Source of the DNA: Chrysaora quinquecirrha
Lineage: Eukaryota; Cnidaria; Scyphozoa; Semaeostomeae; Pelagiidae
Reading direction: 5' to 3'
Length of the DNA stretch: 64,000 nt
NCBI GenBank assembly: GCA_014526335.1
Contig: JACTAT010000268.1
Span: 526,777-590,776 of the forward strand
Of this stretch, positions 33,687-46,500 are shown in pieces (positions within the stretch are counted from its first letter, which is position 1; each line of letters starts with the position of its first letter). The notes under the pieces were generated by a model. It saw nothing but the letters and a program-made list of their open reading frames with translations. It had not been told where the DNA came from and ran no database searches. The position numbers were made by a program, and so were the translations under genes.

Positions 33687-35290
33687 ATGCTGAGAAGGAG
33701 GAAGAAGAAAAGGATCTCGAAGATTTCGAACATTTTGTTGAGCCGGAGGAAGACATGGAGGGTCAAGGTTCGCTTCCTTTTACTTTGTTTCTATTTATCA
33801 TGATAACCCTATATTTTCTTCTAGCCTCGGTACCCGTCCATGCCGAAGTAATATGCGTTCTGGTCCCCCTATAGAAAACTATCCAGCGGAAAAGAAACGC
33901 ATACAAAACGGTCGTATGCAGAATTGCCCCCCTCATGAAGAACCAACGAAAATAAAATGTGAAAATGCCCGGGGGGCAGAAGCCCAGGGGGGTATTCATT
34001 AACTTTCAATACGGGTGGGGGGTCCATGCCACTATTTCCTTGCAGACCCCCAAATATTGAGTTTAAGGTTTTGGAGACCCCAAATATTGCTATCTATTTT
34101 GGACACCTTAAATGTTTTCTCGGCTTTAGCCATCAGTTTCATGACAATTTACAATTTATCAGCTCTTGGCAGTTGGATGGGTCATTGTAATGAATCGCAC
34201 CAAATCGCAAGATTCTTCCTTCAGATTTGTGGACCCCAAATATTGAATTTTTGTCCATGTTATAATTCACAGACCCAAATATTGAAAAAGCTTAAGATTT
34301 TGGACCCCAAATATTGGCATGGACCCTCCCCCCGCATTGAAATTAATAATTACCCCCTATGTGGGCAGAAGCGCATACAGAACGCTCGTATGCAAAAGTG
34401 AAAAACCATACAACCATTACACTACTGTATAAAAGAGCGTATACCTACTTCTAAATGGTCCTATATGCTATATATACAGTTGACATCCGCTATCTCGAAC
34501 TCTCAAAGGAAACTCGAATTTGTCCGAGATAGCGAATGTTCGAAATAACGGATGCCCCATATAAATATAAAAAATTATAGTTTTTAACTCAGAAATGGAA
34601 CCCCTATTAACATGCAGGGTTACTGATCCCAAATTTCATCAAACAAGTCTGGTATTTTTTACATAGGAGTCAAAGCTCATCTGCTTTCAGTCCTACTGTT
34701 GGTGAAATTGAGAAAATGGCGTTGCAGCACATCTCGAAAGAGAACAGCTTCATCTATTGTATACATGGGCAGCATATCACTTGGCTGCTGCCATTCCCGC
34801 TCCGTTAGGCGAACTTATGCATAGCTAATTTCAGCCTGTCTCTTAATCTAGTTCAGCAGAAAATTTGGCAAAGTTCGAGATAAAGAGTAGGTTTTCCTCC
34901 ATGGGAAATCGAAAATGGTTCGAGACAGCGAGTATTCGAGATAACGGGGTTCGAGATAGCGGATGATTTTTCTATACAAACCCTTATACCAAAACGAGGG
35001 GAAATGGAAAATCGTTCGAAATAGCGAATGTTCGAGATAGCGGGCAGTCGAGATAGCGGATGTCAACTGTATATGAAGAGATCAAAATTATGTTTGTGAT
35101 GCTAGCAAGTAACGTGAAGTATATTTTTCTGACAGATCCCCGCCGCATTAAGATTTACAAACATAGGCGCCCAAAATGCAATGCAAGAAGCGCCTGCCCA
35201 GTCTGTCGTCGTCGATGCCAGGCCGTGAGTTGGGGCTGGGAATGGGGTGGCAGAAGACGAAGATGGCAAAGAATTGAAGCAAGAAATTAA
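33687..35290 (+). CDS. Secreted Arg/Trp/Cys-rich peptide, locus C (exons 2 and 3), with C-terminal extension
   Basis: Exon 2 (33687-33767) follows CAATTTAAG and ends CAAG|GTTCGC, with 14 acidic residues in 26 codons, the longest propiece of the family. Exon 3 (35136-35290) follows TCTGACAG and holds C-x5-C-x2-C-R-R-R-C, then W-G-W-E-W-G-G-R-R-R-R-W. Where relatives stop after this Trp, locus C reads CAA and continues seven residues (Q-R-I-E-A-R-N) to TAA. The 3' flank (ttttatgatcttgttagctac) is shared with locus D. Exon 2 lies only 294 bp after the stop of locus B, with no room for an obvious exon 1, so B and C look like tandem cassettes. The intron contains a MITE (34010-34340) and a pogo-type element (34477-35069). 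Confidence 0.62.
34010..34340. mobile_element. Inverted-repeat element in the locus C intron
   Basis: gggtggggggtccatgcca at the left is mirrored by tggcatggaccctcccccc at the right, and ccccaaatattg recurs several times between. A CGCATACA...CGTATGC word pair flanks it at both sides (about 33897 and 34372), suggesting nesting in another element. Confidence 0.5.
34477..35069. mobile_element. Pogo/Tigger-like MITE, CAGTTGACATCCGCTATCTC termini
   Basis: The left end CAGTTGACATCCGCTATCTC is mirrored by GAGATAGCGGATGTCAACTG, with TA on both sides (34475-34476, 35070-35071). Extra subterminal copies of ttcgagatagcg follow at both ends. The 593-bp interior lacks a transposase. Termini of this kind with a TA target are typical of pogo-type elements. 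Sister copy at 39.03-39.59 kb. Confidence 0.75.
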
Positions 35291-35441
35291 AGACTCTCCG
35301 AGAGACTCTGTCCTTGTGTGATGTTACATGCTTTTTGCTGCATTTTTATGATCTTGTTAGCTACTTTTATATGCTGAAGAAATTTGTTTTTGTTTTTCTC
35401 TCCTCTAAAAGCTGTAGTTTGTGTTCGCACACTTTCCGGTA

Positions 35442-35815
35442 CACGCGTTTTTATAAGGAACCACTTTATAAGGAACCTACATGTAGAAGGCCCGAAAAAT
35501 TAAAGAACTTAAACTACTAAAGAGAAAATCACTAAGGAATTTTTCATTGAAGAATATTTTAATCACTGCAAACAATCCAGAGTTAGAAAGCCCGTTCAAT
35601 TCATTTGCAGTCGAAAATCACATAAACTGTACTTTACGCATGTATTAAATATTTCCTTGAGTAGTTTCGAGCTTTGCTTACATGCAAATGTCTCTATACG
35701 GTAGTCATTAAACTGTATGTGCAGTTAACATTAAAGAACTATTAAGGAACTTTTGGAACTACAATCGTCTTAAAAGAGGTAAAAAAATAAGGAACTTTAA
35801 GAACTAGGGCTTCAA
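35442..35815. mobile_element. TATAAGGAACC-family MITE, right terminus lost
   Basis: Starts TA-CACGCGTTTTTATAAGGAA and shares ttaaagaacttaaactacta and the right-half wording aaggaactttaagaactagg with the complete copies at 58.6 and 62.9 kb. It stops short of its right end where the next element begins. Confidence 0.6.
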
Positions 35816-35822
35816 AATAATA

Positions 35823-36231
35823 CACCTTTTCAACTAAGGGCCTCGTTCAAAAAATTATTAAATTGTGTCACAGAAGCATTTCGACATCATATTCGAATTC
35901 AGCACCTTCGTTTTAGTGTTTGGGCAAATTTTTACGCCTCTAGTCCTTACGATGTTCATTTTCTACTGATTAAAAATTTGAAAAGTTGTAAAGGATTTGA
36001 CCGTGTAAAATGATCGAGGGTGTACAATTTCACATCGAGCGATTTTCACTTTCAAATCTTTTATAAATTTTCAAACTTTTCGTCACTATAAAATCAACAT
36101 CGTAAGGACTAGAATCGTAAAAATTTGCGACAACACTAAAATGAAGGTGCTCAATCTGAATCTAGGGTCAAAATTTTCGTACGAACAAATTTTCGTAAAT
36201 TTTGAAAACGAGGCTCTTAGTTGAAAAGGTG
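35823..36231. mobile_element. CACCTTTTCAACTAAGGGCC-family MITE
   Basis: Ends cacctttcaac-like (cacct-tttcaactaaggg) and the inverse cttagttgaaaaggtg are flanked by TA. Inner text ggatttgaccgtgtaaaatg is shared with copies at 45.80-46.19 and 62.62-63.38 kb. No coding capacity. Confidence 0.75.
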
Positions 36232-37580
36232 TATTATGGTACACCATTTTGGGTATTCAACCTTATGTGCTTTCTAACTTTTAATTAATCGCTAAAAAAT
36301 TAAAATCGTAACCACTAAAAGAAAGAAAAGTTGCCCTAGAGCTAGAGTTACGAAGTCGCGGCCGACAACACCTCTCTGACGTAACACAAGGTCTGAAACC
36401 TCGAATTGCAGCGGCGCGAAAATTTGATCTCGGAAAATTTAATCTGCAAAAAGCTTTAATTACTAAACAAAGGCTTATACCTATAGGATGCGCTCTTTTG
36501 AAGAGAATCAGGGATTGGCTTCGCGTTTTTGATTCTACGAAGACGTGGAACCGAAGCAAAACAAAAACAACCAATTGATTCAGTTTTTCAAAAATTTCAA
36601 GTTTCCAAGAAGTATCTAGCCTCTTGCTGTCGCAACAAACTATGAAAATCCACGCAATTAATCAAAATTTTAACGCACAGCTGATAAATCTTGACAGAAA
36701 TGTTAAAAAGTTGGATTCGCCTCCTTTCCAGCCATTTTGGCGCGAAAATCAGACTCGACCCAGTCCTAAATTATCACGGAACCTAAAGACTCACCAAGAA
36801 ACAACAAAGAAAAACCGAATCAGTTTCAAAATAACACAAGAAATTGTTTTTGCTTCGATGATCAATAAAAGCGAATTGCTACGAAACACTTCGCTTCATT
36901 CGGTCGGGAGAAGCGAAGTAGCTTCGCTACTGCAATGAAAAGAACGGTAACATGTCGAATCAAACTTTTGCTTCGCTTCAAAAGAAAGCACGCATATAAT
37001 ATTGAAACTTTGGCTATGTTTTTAATGAGAACGCAAGCGAAAGCTTCTGAAAAAGTGCATGAAAATCGAACAGAAGGCAAGACAACCATTCCTCAGTTAG
37101 TTTCTGACGTTGAAACAACTGTTGGGGGGTTAGGAAACAAGGACATGCCAGTGCTACATCTGAACCTGGGGAAAAACGTTTGAATGAAAAAATTTCCGTA
37201 AATTTGAATACAAGGCTCTAAAGTGAAAATTTGCATCTATCACGTGGCAATGACCTAATAAGTGCCAATAACTGTAATTCATATTTTGGCGATATCAATT
37301 CACAGTTGAGGTAAACCATTTCAATCTCGCCAATTCAAAGTTACTTGAGAATCTTTTTGACACAGGGCTCCATGGGCCTAGGGAAAGATAAGGGGGCAAT
37401 CTGGTTCTAAATCAATTGTTTATGACATTTTTGGGGACTGCGGCCCCAAGCCCCATGTCATCTACACTTATACTGGGCTCCTCGTATAAATAAGTAGTTT
37501 CAAGACACAAATGTGTATACTGCAATCATGCTGCAATGATCCGCTAAAATGGCATCAAACCTTTATACTCACAAAATATT
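36232..37580. other. Intergenic stretch between locus C and CCDC157, no gene recognised
   Basis: Short frames on both strands, none convincing. A GAAGCGAAGTAGCTTCGCTA-like segment near 36912-36931 forms a small palindrome. An incomplete end of the CACCTTTTC MITE family is near 37200. The stretch is the convergent 3' side of locus C and CCDC157. Confidence 0.35.
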
Positions 37581-40500
37581 TCAAGTCTTCGCATAACAAA
37601 AGGACTTGTGAATCTGCATATCTCGCTGACTCGAGTACATTTTATCACAGTCTGGGCACGAAAACGTTTCTGTCCAATTATAATCATCTCTACTACTTTT
37701 TGTTGTTCTTGATTGAATATTTCCCATTGTCATTGTATTGTCCATGTGTAGCTGCGAGGCAGCGGAAGTGTTCTCCTCATATCGATTATCACGTAATTTT
37801 CTTGGCTTCCCTGCATTGGCTAGCGTTGCACCAATGCCGAAAGCATGCCGTTTTTCATTGAGTTTACTATTGGAAGTCCGTGGTTGTGAAGGAGGTTTGG
37901 GACTAGTCGGTGCCTCGTACCCATTTTGCAGGTTAAAATAACTGTCTTTCACAGACTGTCTGCTTCTGTTTCGCCCAGGGGATTCTTTCGACGTTGAACT
38001 GAAATGAAACATTCATTCTTGTAATTTTCCAGGAGACCTGAAATCTATTTTTCTTATCCATGATAGGCACCCTCCTCCCCCCGCCGGGGGGGGGGGGGTA
38101 TTTAACATATTTTGGGTACTTGGGACGTGCCGCACAAAAGGGTATCATTTTCATGATTTTGGTATAAACATGGGTCTTAATTTCCTGAAAATTGGTATAA
38201 ATATGGGTATATTTCCATCGATAATCGGTACAAACTTGATTGAAAACTGTCATATTTTCGTTTGATTTCACTTTTCTTGGTAAAGTTTGATTCGAAATGA
38301 CATATAAAAGAACATTTAAGCATGTATAGCAGTGTAGGAGTTAATACTTTGGGATAACTTTGGGTATACATTTTCAGGAACTTGGCATTAATATGTGTAG
38401 GTATTTTGATTCTTGGGCGGCACGTCCTTAGCCGACACTAAGCCAAGTGACACCCTGCGACGGTAAATAACAAACTGGTAGCATATCACGATTTTTTAGA
38501 CAAACATACCTGGAGTCTTCTTGGAGAAATAATTTTGAGCTGCTTTGTTGGGCTCTTCCAAGATCTCTGCTGTTCCATAGTGGTACTCTATCTTTAGGCT
38601 TCAAAAGAAAGATCAAACATCAAAATATAAACAAAGATAATCTACAACCTTTTCTTATAAGGACGAAATAATTTTTGACGAGGCTCCATGTTCTTATTTT
38701 TCTTTAAATTTAGTTTCGAGTGTTCTATTTTGCTTTTATATCAGCATTTATATCTAAAACTACAAGGGAATTCTGGGAATAATTTTCATAGTTACACCCT
38801 TTTTCTAAAACAATTTTATGAACACGAGCCTGGATTTTGCCCAGGATTTAAGTGCTGAATTAGAATCTGAAGTCGAAATGTTTCTATTACTTAATTTTCA
38901 ATTTTTCCGAAAACGAGGCCCTTAGTTGAAAAGGTGTACTGGGACGAGCATCTTTTGTGGAAGCCTCTGGAAGAGCTGGAAACAGAAATGAAGGTTCTGC
39001 TCAACTCTCTACGAATGATTAGCACTGAAAATACAGTTGACATCCGCTATCTCGAACTCTCAAGGGAAACTGGAATTTGTTCGAGATAGAGAATGTTCGA
39101 AATAACGGATGCCCGATATAAATATAAAAAGTTATAGTTTTTAAGTCAGAAAAGGAACCCCTATTAACATGCAGGGTTACTGATCCCAAATTTCATCAAA
39201 CAAGTCTGGTATATTTACATAGGAGTCAAAGCTCATCTGCTTTCATCCCCCACTGTTGGTAAAATTGAGATAATAGCGATGCAGCACATCTCGAAAGAGA
39301 ACAGCTTCATCTATTGTATACATGGGCAGCATATCATTTAGCTGCTGCCCAATCCCGCTCGGCTAGGCGAACTTATACATATTTTCAGCCTGTCTCTTTA
39401 TCCAGTTCAGTAGAAAATTTGGCAAAGTTCGAGATAAACAGCAGGTTTTCCTCCATGGGAAATCGAAAATGGTTCGAGACAGCGAATGTTCGAGATAACG
39501 GGGTTCAAGATAGCGGGTGATTTTTCTATACAAAGCCTTATACTAAAACGAGGGGAAATGGATAGCGAATGTTCGAGATAGCGGATATCAACTGTACAGT
39601 GAAAATGACTCACAATTGTAGTCGACTTATGTTGTTGAAACTTTTCATAACCCTCCAATGCTTTCCTGAGTTGGTCATTTTGCTCCTCAAGAATCGCGAT
39701 TCGCGTGCTATTCGCCATTATGATATTCGCCATCTCTTCTACTGCGTTTGGCGTCGCTAACATTTCTGAAAAATTCATCCCATCGTCTTTCAAGTCTTCG
39801 TGGCCGATCACAGGGAACTGAGATACAAATCGAAGTTTCTCTCTACTTTCTTCAACTTCAGATCTGAGTTCAGACACGTTGGATTCAAGTTCATTTATCA
39901 ACTTCTGCAAAGACGTTTTCTCCGCTGTCGTGTCATGGACCAGTTTCTATACAAAATGATAAAAACACGAATACAATTATTTTCCCAAAGAGATGAATAA
40001 AAGGTACTTCACAAGATTAGATTTAATGAAATTTCAAAATTCCAATAGACTAGATTTTGCGTATTTTCTAAATTCATTAACTGTATTAACATTAATAGTA
40101 TGTTAATTATATGTTAATTGTATTTTAATTGTATGTTAATTGTATGCTAATTGTATGTTCATTTATGTTAATTGTATGTTAATTGTATGTTAATTGTATG
40201 TTAATTGTACGTTAATTGTATGTTAATTGTATGATAATTTATGCTAATTGTATGTAAATTGTATGTTAATCATTTGTCGATTTATGTTAATTGCATGTTA
40301 GTTGTATGTTAATTGTATATTAATTGTATGTTTATTGTATGCTAATTGTATGACAATTGTATGATAATTGTATGTTAATTGTATGTTAATTGTATGATAA
40401 TTGTACGTTAATTGTATGTTAATTGTATGCTAATTGTATGTTAATTGTATGCTAATTGTATGTTAATTGTATGTTAATTGTATGATAATTGTATGTTGAT

Positions 40501-43500
40501 TTTATGTTAATCTTATGTTAATTGTATGTTAAATGTATGTTAATTGTATGTTAATTGCATGTTAATTGCATGTGAATTGTATGTTAATTGTATGATAATT
40601 GTATGATAATTATATGTTATTTGTATGCTAATTGTATGTTAATTGTATGTTAATCATTTGTCGATTTATGTTAATTGCATGTTAGTTGTATGTTAATTGT
40701 ATATTAATTGTATGTTTATTGTATGCTAATTGTATGACAATTGTATGTTAATTGTATATTAATTGTATGTTAATTGTATGATAATTGTATGCTAATTGTA
40801 TGTTAATTGTATGTTAATTGTATGTTAATTATATGTTAATTATATGTTAATTGCATGTTAATTTATGCTAATTGTATGTTAATTGTATGTTAATTTATGC
40901 TAATTGTATGTTAATTGTATGTTAATTTATGTTAATTGTATGTTAATTGTATGTTACGTTATGTATAAAGCCTTTTGCTTTTGTTTTTGCGTCTAAAAAT
41001 GAGAGTTACCTAATATGCATGCGTGCAACCAACCTTTGCTGGCTGATGCGGGGACCAAACAAATTCACCATTCTTAAATGTGTTGGGTGAGTTTTTGATC
41101 CTAATCAAATTTCAGCCAACAACATGTGAAACAAGATGTTGCCTCACCCATAAAGGGTGACCAAACGTTCTCAACATTGCTTCCAGTGTTGAGCAATAGT
41201 GGGTGAAATGTTTGCAACGCTTGACAAGGGCTCCAGCAAAAGAAAACCACTAATACCTCAGACAGTCGGCTAAAGACTGGTGAAGAAAAATATAGTCAAA
41301 CAGGCTATGGACAAAAAGAGAGAGGGTCAAGTTTCCGAAGGCCCATTTCCACTTCGTTCGCATTCGTTGTTCGCTGTTCGCTGTTCGCTAGCCATCAAAA
41401 AAGGGGAACGCGAAGCAATTTTGATATCCGCTACACGTCAAGCTCAAGCTTTTGCAAAAATTTTACTTTGTTTATCGCCTAAAATTGATTACGAAGGTTG
41501 TATTCTGTTCGCAAGCGAGTGGCGAACTGCAAATTCGCTACCGAGCAGCGAATGCAAACGAAGTGGAAATGGGCCTTGAATCTCCGGTTTGGTATTCGGC
41601 AATTCAATTCAATGCGACAAGTACGAATCATTTTATGTACTAGAACTGACTGCTTACTTGTATATTCGCCAATTCTTCATCTGTCAAAGCTTTCGCGGTT
41701 TTTAAAGCCTCGTATTCACTTTTCAGCCTCTCCTGATCATCATCCATCTCCTGAATTCTGTTCTGTAGTTCTTCACATTCTTCATCGAGTTGATCAGCCC
41801 TCAACAGTAGTGCTTCTTGCTTTGACTGCAAGGCCTTTTGAAATGAGAAAGTTAACATTGATGAAATAGGGACTAATAGCTAAGTGTGAAACTTAGTAGG
41901 GAGGACTCGATAATAGGGGGCTGTGCAGTGGCTTTCCTCAGAAAGTTAAAAAAAGAGCTCATCAGGCGCGGATCCAGAACTTTTTGGGCTGTTGCTCATG
42001 AAAAGATTGGGGTCCATCGGGGTCAAAATTTTTGGATCTTTCGCCTTTAGATCGCTGGAACGCTGAGACGAACTTACGGTGCTAAATTTATAGAATGAAT
42101 TGTTCTTAATATTTGGTGCACGAAACTAATGCATACCAAAATCACCTAAAATCGTAAAATTGGGTGGCTGAATGTGTAAAACAGTACCTTAAAGGTGGGT
42201 TGGTTTGTAAAAACTCGAAGGGCGTACTAGGGCCTTAGTGTAAGGCTAGCTACAGAAATTTGTCCTATAGCCCAACATTCCACTCCGAATTGCTTTTATC
42301 GCAGTTTCCACGATAGGTCCTTATTACAATTGCGGATTATAACATTCATTGCAATATTTAGCTGGCTTTGCTGCAGAACTTGCTTTTGCAGTTTTAAGAA
42401 CGATGAAAATCTTTGGCATCTTCACGAGAACGCGAAAAGAGCTAAGATGACGTTATCGCCAAAGCTTCAAATACCTAGACGCGGGAAAATAACTAGTGCC
42501 CAGCTTCTTTTCTGCTTGCAACGTCTACTTTGCTTATACCTTATCGGCCCTTTTACGCCGGCCCTAAATGGCGTTAATTTTAGCCTAGAGGTGTTATAAG
42601 GGCCGGCGTTAAAAGGGCCGGCGTTAAAAGGGCCAAAATTTGGAATTTTCCTAAAGCGGCGTTAATTTCCACGCACCTATTTTCGCTACCACGCACTATA
42701 TTTTAGGAATTTTCATAAACAGCATGAAAACAAAGCCATCTTAGCAAAAATGGAAACTTTCATTAATAAGCAAGTTCAAAAGATGGCAGAGAAATGTGAT
42801 TTTGTACAGCAGCGATTGATAGGAGGGGAATGTAGGGAAGAATATGAAGATGAAATAGTCGAAGATTCAATAGGAGTGAAGTTCGATGATGAAGAAAACG
42901 TAGATAGCAGTGAGAAAATTATAACCAACATGAATTATATTCAAGGTAATAAAAAATAAAAAGAGACGCAACAGTGCGTAAAAATATATTGTTTTTTCCT
43001 TGTTCTTCGAGAGGCGTAAAACACGGCCCTAAATGGCGTTAAAGCAAATTTTAAGAGCGGCGGAATTAGGGCCGGCGTAAAAACGGCCGGCGTTAAATTA
43101 GGACCGGCGTAAAAAGGGCCGATAAGGTAGCGTCCTAATTGCTAAAACAAATGATCCAACGTAGCTACAATAGCTCACCTTATCGTGTTTTGAAATGGCT
43201 TTGCTTTCAGCTTGTGATTTATTCAATTCAATTTCTGTTTCATAAAGTTTTGTTCTAACGAAAGCCAAATCTTCTTTCATGGTATGGAATTCTTTTTCCA
43301 CTTCTTTCAGCCTTGTTGTCTCAGCTATTTCTTTTTCAAGGTTTGCAGCCATCGTTTTATTCTCTTTCACTAAAAAACACGAAATTAAGAACAGTATTTA
43401 TATAAACTAAATCAATTTTTTGAAACACAGCACAAGAAATACGAGAAGTATTACTTAGAAGTAAATGCGAGACATTGATAAGAGCAAGTACCGTCTCGAA

Positions 43501-46500
43501 AGCAAAGCTAGAGAGTGCTTGCACTGCTAAGCAATGCTCTACCTTCTAACTAAGCTAACTGGCCCAAGGCTCTCAAGGAATCAAGCCAATCGCTCCTCAA
43601 TCAAACCAATTACCCATTAGTAAGAGCCTTATAAACAAACAAACAGACAAACAACAAGGAAATAAAAAAACAAACTAACCAACCAACTACGTAACAAATT
43701 AACAAACCAATTTACTAACCAACTAACCAACTAGTAAAATAACTAACCAACTAACCAAAAAACAAACAAACAAACAAACAATTAAACTAACTAACTAACT
43801 AAGTATTCAAACAACCTAATTAACTGAGTAGCTTAAAGACGCAGTATTCACTAACATGCTATGTTAAAACTTAAACCACAGTGAGGGAAAGGTAGCATAC
43901 ATTTGCTCGTGTATTTTCAGAAATCTCTGAAATTCTTTATATTAGAAATTCCGCGTTTGTCGGTCAAAGATATGAGCGGATTACTGTTGCTTCAGGAAAA
44001 ACAAGGGTACCTATCCATTCATTAAAGCACAAAGTGCAATGAATATCATTAAAGTTGAAATGACACCGTTCAAAGCTTGCCTGATCGGGTTTTGATTCAA
44101 CGGGAAGAAACTATTGAAAATAATTCGAACAGCTATTGTAATCTTGATTTGCGAGATTTGTTTCGCATAAATGCCGTCTTCAACCCAGAAATATTGTGAC
44201 AGCGATAGGATAATAGTACATGTACGTCATTCAGCCGATTAGGGAACAAACAGCTAGTTGTTTGTAGTGAAATATAAAAGTTCTGAGAGCTTTGGCTGAT
44301 GCAGTTAGGTGTTTTACTGGTTCGTGTCAAGTCTATATTCATCTTCAAGTATGTATGATCTACTGAATACGTTTTGATGTTTTTTATTTATTTGTATACC
44401 TGTGTGTTTCTATGTATATCTATTCATAACATTCATTACTTAATGTATTGCAGGGTTGATCCGCAAGAAAGTTTGAAAAATGAAGACAATTTGGTTTTTA
44501 GTGCTGGTTCTTGGACTTTCATTGGCAATTTCCAGTAAGTTGAATCGCTGAATGCAACCAATTTTTTAAGTCTATAGGCTTTTAATAAAGGGTCTAAAAG
44601 TTAGAAATGGCTTAATTTACCGTCTGTCTCTTACGTGCAACGATTTATCTTGTTTGCTATCTTATTGAAAACAGGTTTTTCTAAGAAATTCCAGAAAAAA
44701 GAGACTAAAAACTGTTCCTGTATTGGCGATTTGAAATTTTTAAACTTTTAAAACTTTCAGGCTTTTCAAAAATTCAAGAAAATTTCGTAACACCCCCAGG
44801 CACTGTGGCTGTCGGCAAAACGCCAGCATCCGTCATCTTGGGGAAAATTTTTGAGCCAATAGCAGATCCGTTAGGAAGAAAATGATAGATACAAATCGGC
44901 GTATTGAGACGTAAACGACCAAAAATGTCCAAAATTATCATAATAATATATATCTTATACTATTCCCGACTTCTTTATGGTGTGTTTCTGTATCTTCATT
45001 TATCGGATGCGAATTTGGGTTATTAGTTCCTCCACTTCCAAAATTTTTTTAGAAGGTTTTCCCTGTAGAACTCCACTTTGTCAAGAGAAAATTGTGATCT
45101 TTGAGGTATTCTAATCCCCATAGATTATAATAAAGTCAATGCAGAACGGGGCTGTACCCACCAGGGAATCTACGTGGCCCCTGACCCCAGTTTTCTAAAG
45201 TGTTTGTTTATTTCACAAACGAATTTATCACTCTCCCTCTGTAACATTGTAACATTATATTTTATATAGTAACGCTACACGTTTTTTTTATAAGGAACCT
45301 ATGGGTTTTGAAATGATACATAATTAAACATAGCAGTTTTTGGTTTAAATTAACAGAGACCACTTAAGCTAGAACGTCAGGCCAACGCCCATTTTTGTCG
45401 GCAAATCTCTTCTCTACACCCCCTAGGGAAATTTTCTAGGAACGTGTATCCCTGAGATTTCGAGGAAGATTTCGCTGAACCAGAAGAGGAAATCGAACGT
45501 CAAGGTTAATTTTCCACTATCCGAACACATATTCATATTAGAAAATTGATTGCATTGCGGAGGACGCAATGAACTCAGATCTGCGGAGCAGGCAGTGAAC
45601 TGAGATTTCAGTTCACTTTTCTCACTGTCTCCTCCACAGCGCCATCATATTTCTGGCATGACTTTGTGTTCGGATAAGGAAAGATTTAGACTTAGGGTAA
45701 ATCTAGTTCAATAGAGGCATATATATTAGAATGAACTGCACCTTCTTCCGTTATTTGAGGTCAAATTGTAGGGTAATATAACATGTTGATGTAATAGACC
45801 ATTTCAACTAAGGGCCTCGTTTTCAAAAAAGAAATCAAAATTAGGTCATAGAGAAATTTCGACTCCAGATTCGAATTCAGCACCTTCTTTTTACTGTTGA
45901 GGCAAATTTTTACGCTTCTAGTCCTTGCGATGTTGATTCTATAGCGATTAAAAGTTTGAAAATTTATAGGGGATTTGACCGTGTAAAATGACTGAGGGTG
46001 TAAAAATTTCAGCCCCCAACGATTTTTCACGGTCAAATCCTTTATAGAATATGAAACTTTTAACACCTATAAAATCAATATCGTGAGGACAAGAAGCATG
46101 AAACATTGCCTCAACACTAAAAAGAATCTGAAGTCGAAATTTCTGTATGACCTACTTTTCAAATTCGAAAACGAGGCCCTTAGTTGAAATGGTCTATTTT
46201 AGGGGATAAAAATATGTTTTATGCATGAGAAATGACGAGCCATTTCTACGTATCACTTTGTTTAAATTGTCCCTTAAATCTTGATGGTCATGTTAGCGCC
46301 ATCTCGAATGAACTTCAAAACCAGCGCTATCTGGACCGGCGAATATGGGCTAAATTAGCCAAACAAGTAATAAATAAAGGCTGCTTAGACTCTGTGACTT
46401 GTCCTAAAATTATTTGAGCATGTTTTAATCATATTGTTTACTTGTTTACTGGATTGCTGTTACCATAGCAACCAAATTCATAAAGTGCAGTGTAGGCATA

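Larger units (their letters stand above)
42210..43165. repeat. Dispersed repeat split by a nested element (CCDC157 intron 4)
   Basis: The flanking text (ccttagtgtaaggctagc, cgcgggaaaataactagtgc and, after the insertion, gcgtcctaattgctaaaaca) matches an uninterrupted relative at about 61840-62155. That relative serves as a near-empty site for the insertion at 42538-43128. Confidence 0.65.

Noticed and set aside
36624..36938. 104-codon plus-strand ORF between locus C and CCDC157
   Set aside because: No recognised motif, no splice or promoter context; likely chance frame in AT-rich DNA.
40083..40955. AT-rich tract as a replication origin or matrix attachment region
   Set aside because: It is a simple ~11-bp minisatellite in an intron; no independent evidence for such a role.
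43489..43575. Functional tRNA gene on the minus strand
   Set aside because: A-box and a worn B-box are visible but the acceptor stem does not pair; kept only as a low-confidence tRNA-like segment.
43625..43810. CTAAC-rich tract as an interstitial telomere
   Set aside because: Units are irregular (AAAC, CTAAC, CCAA); no run of TTAGGG/CCCTAA.
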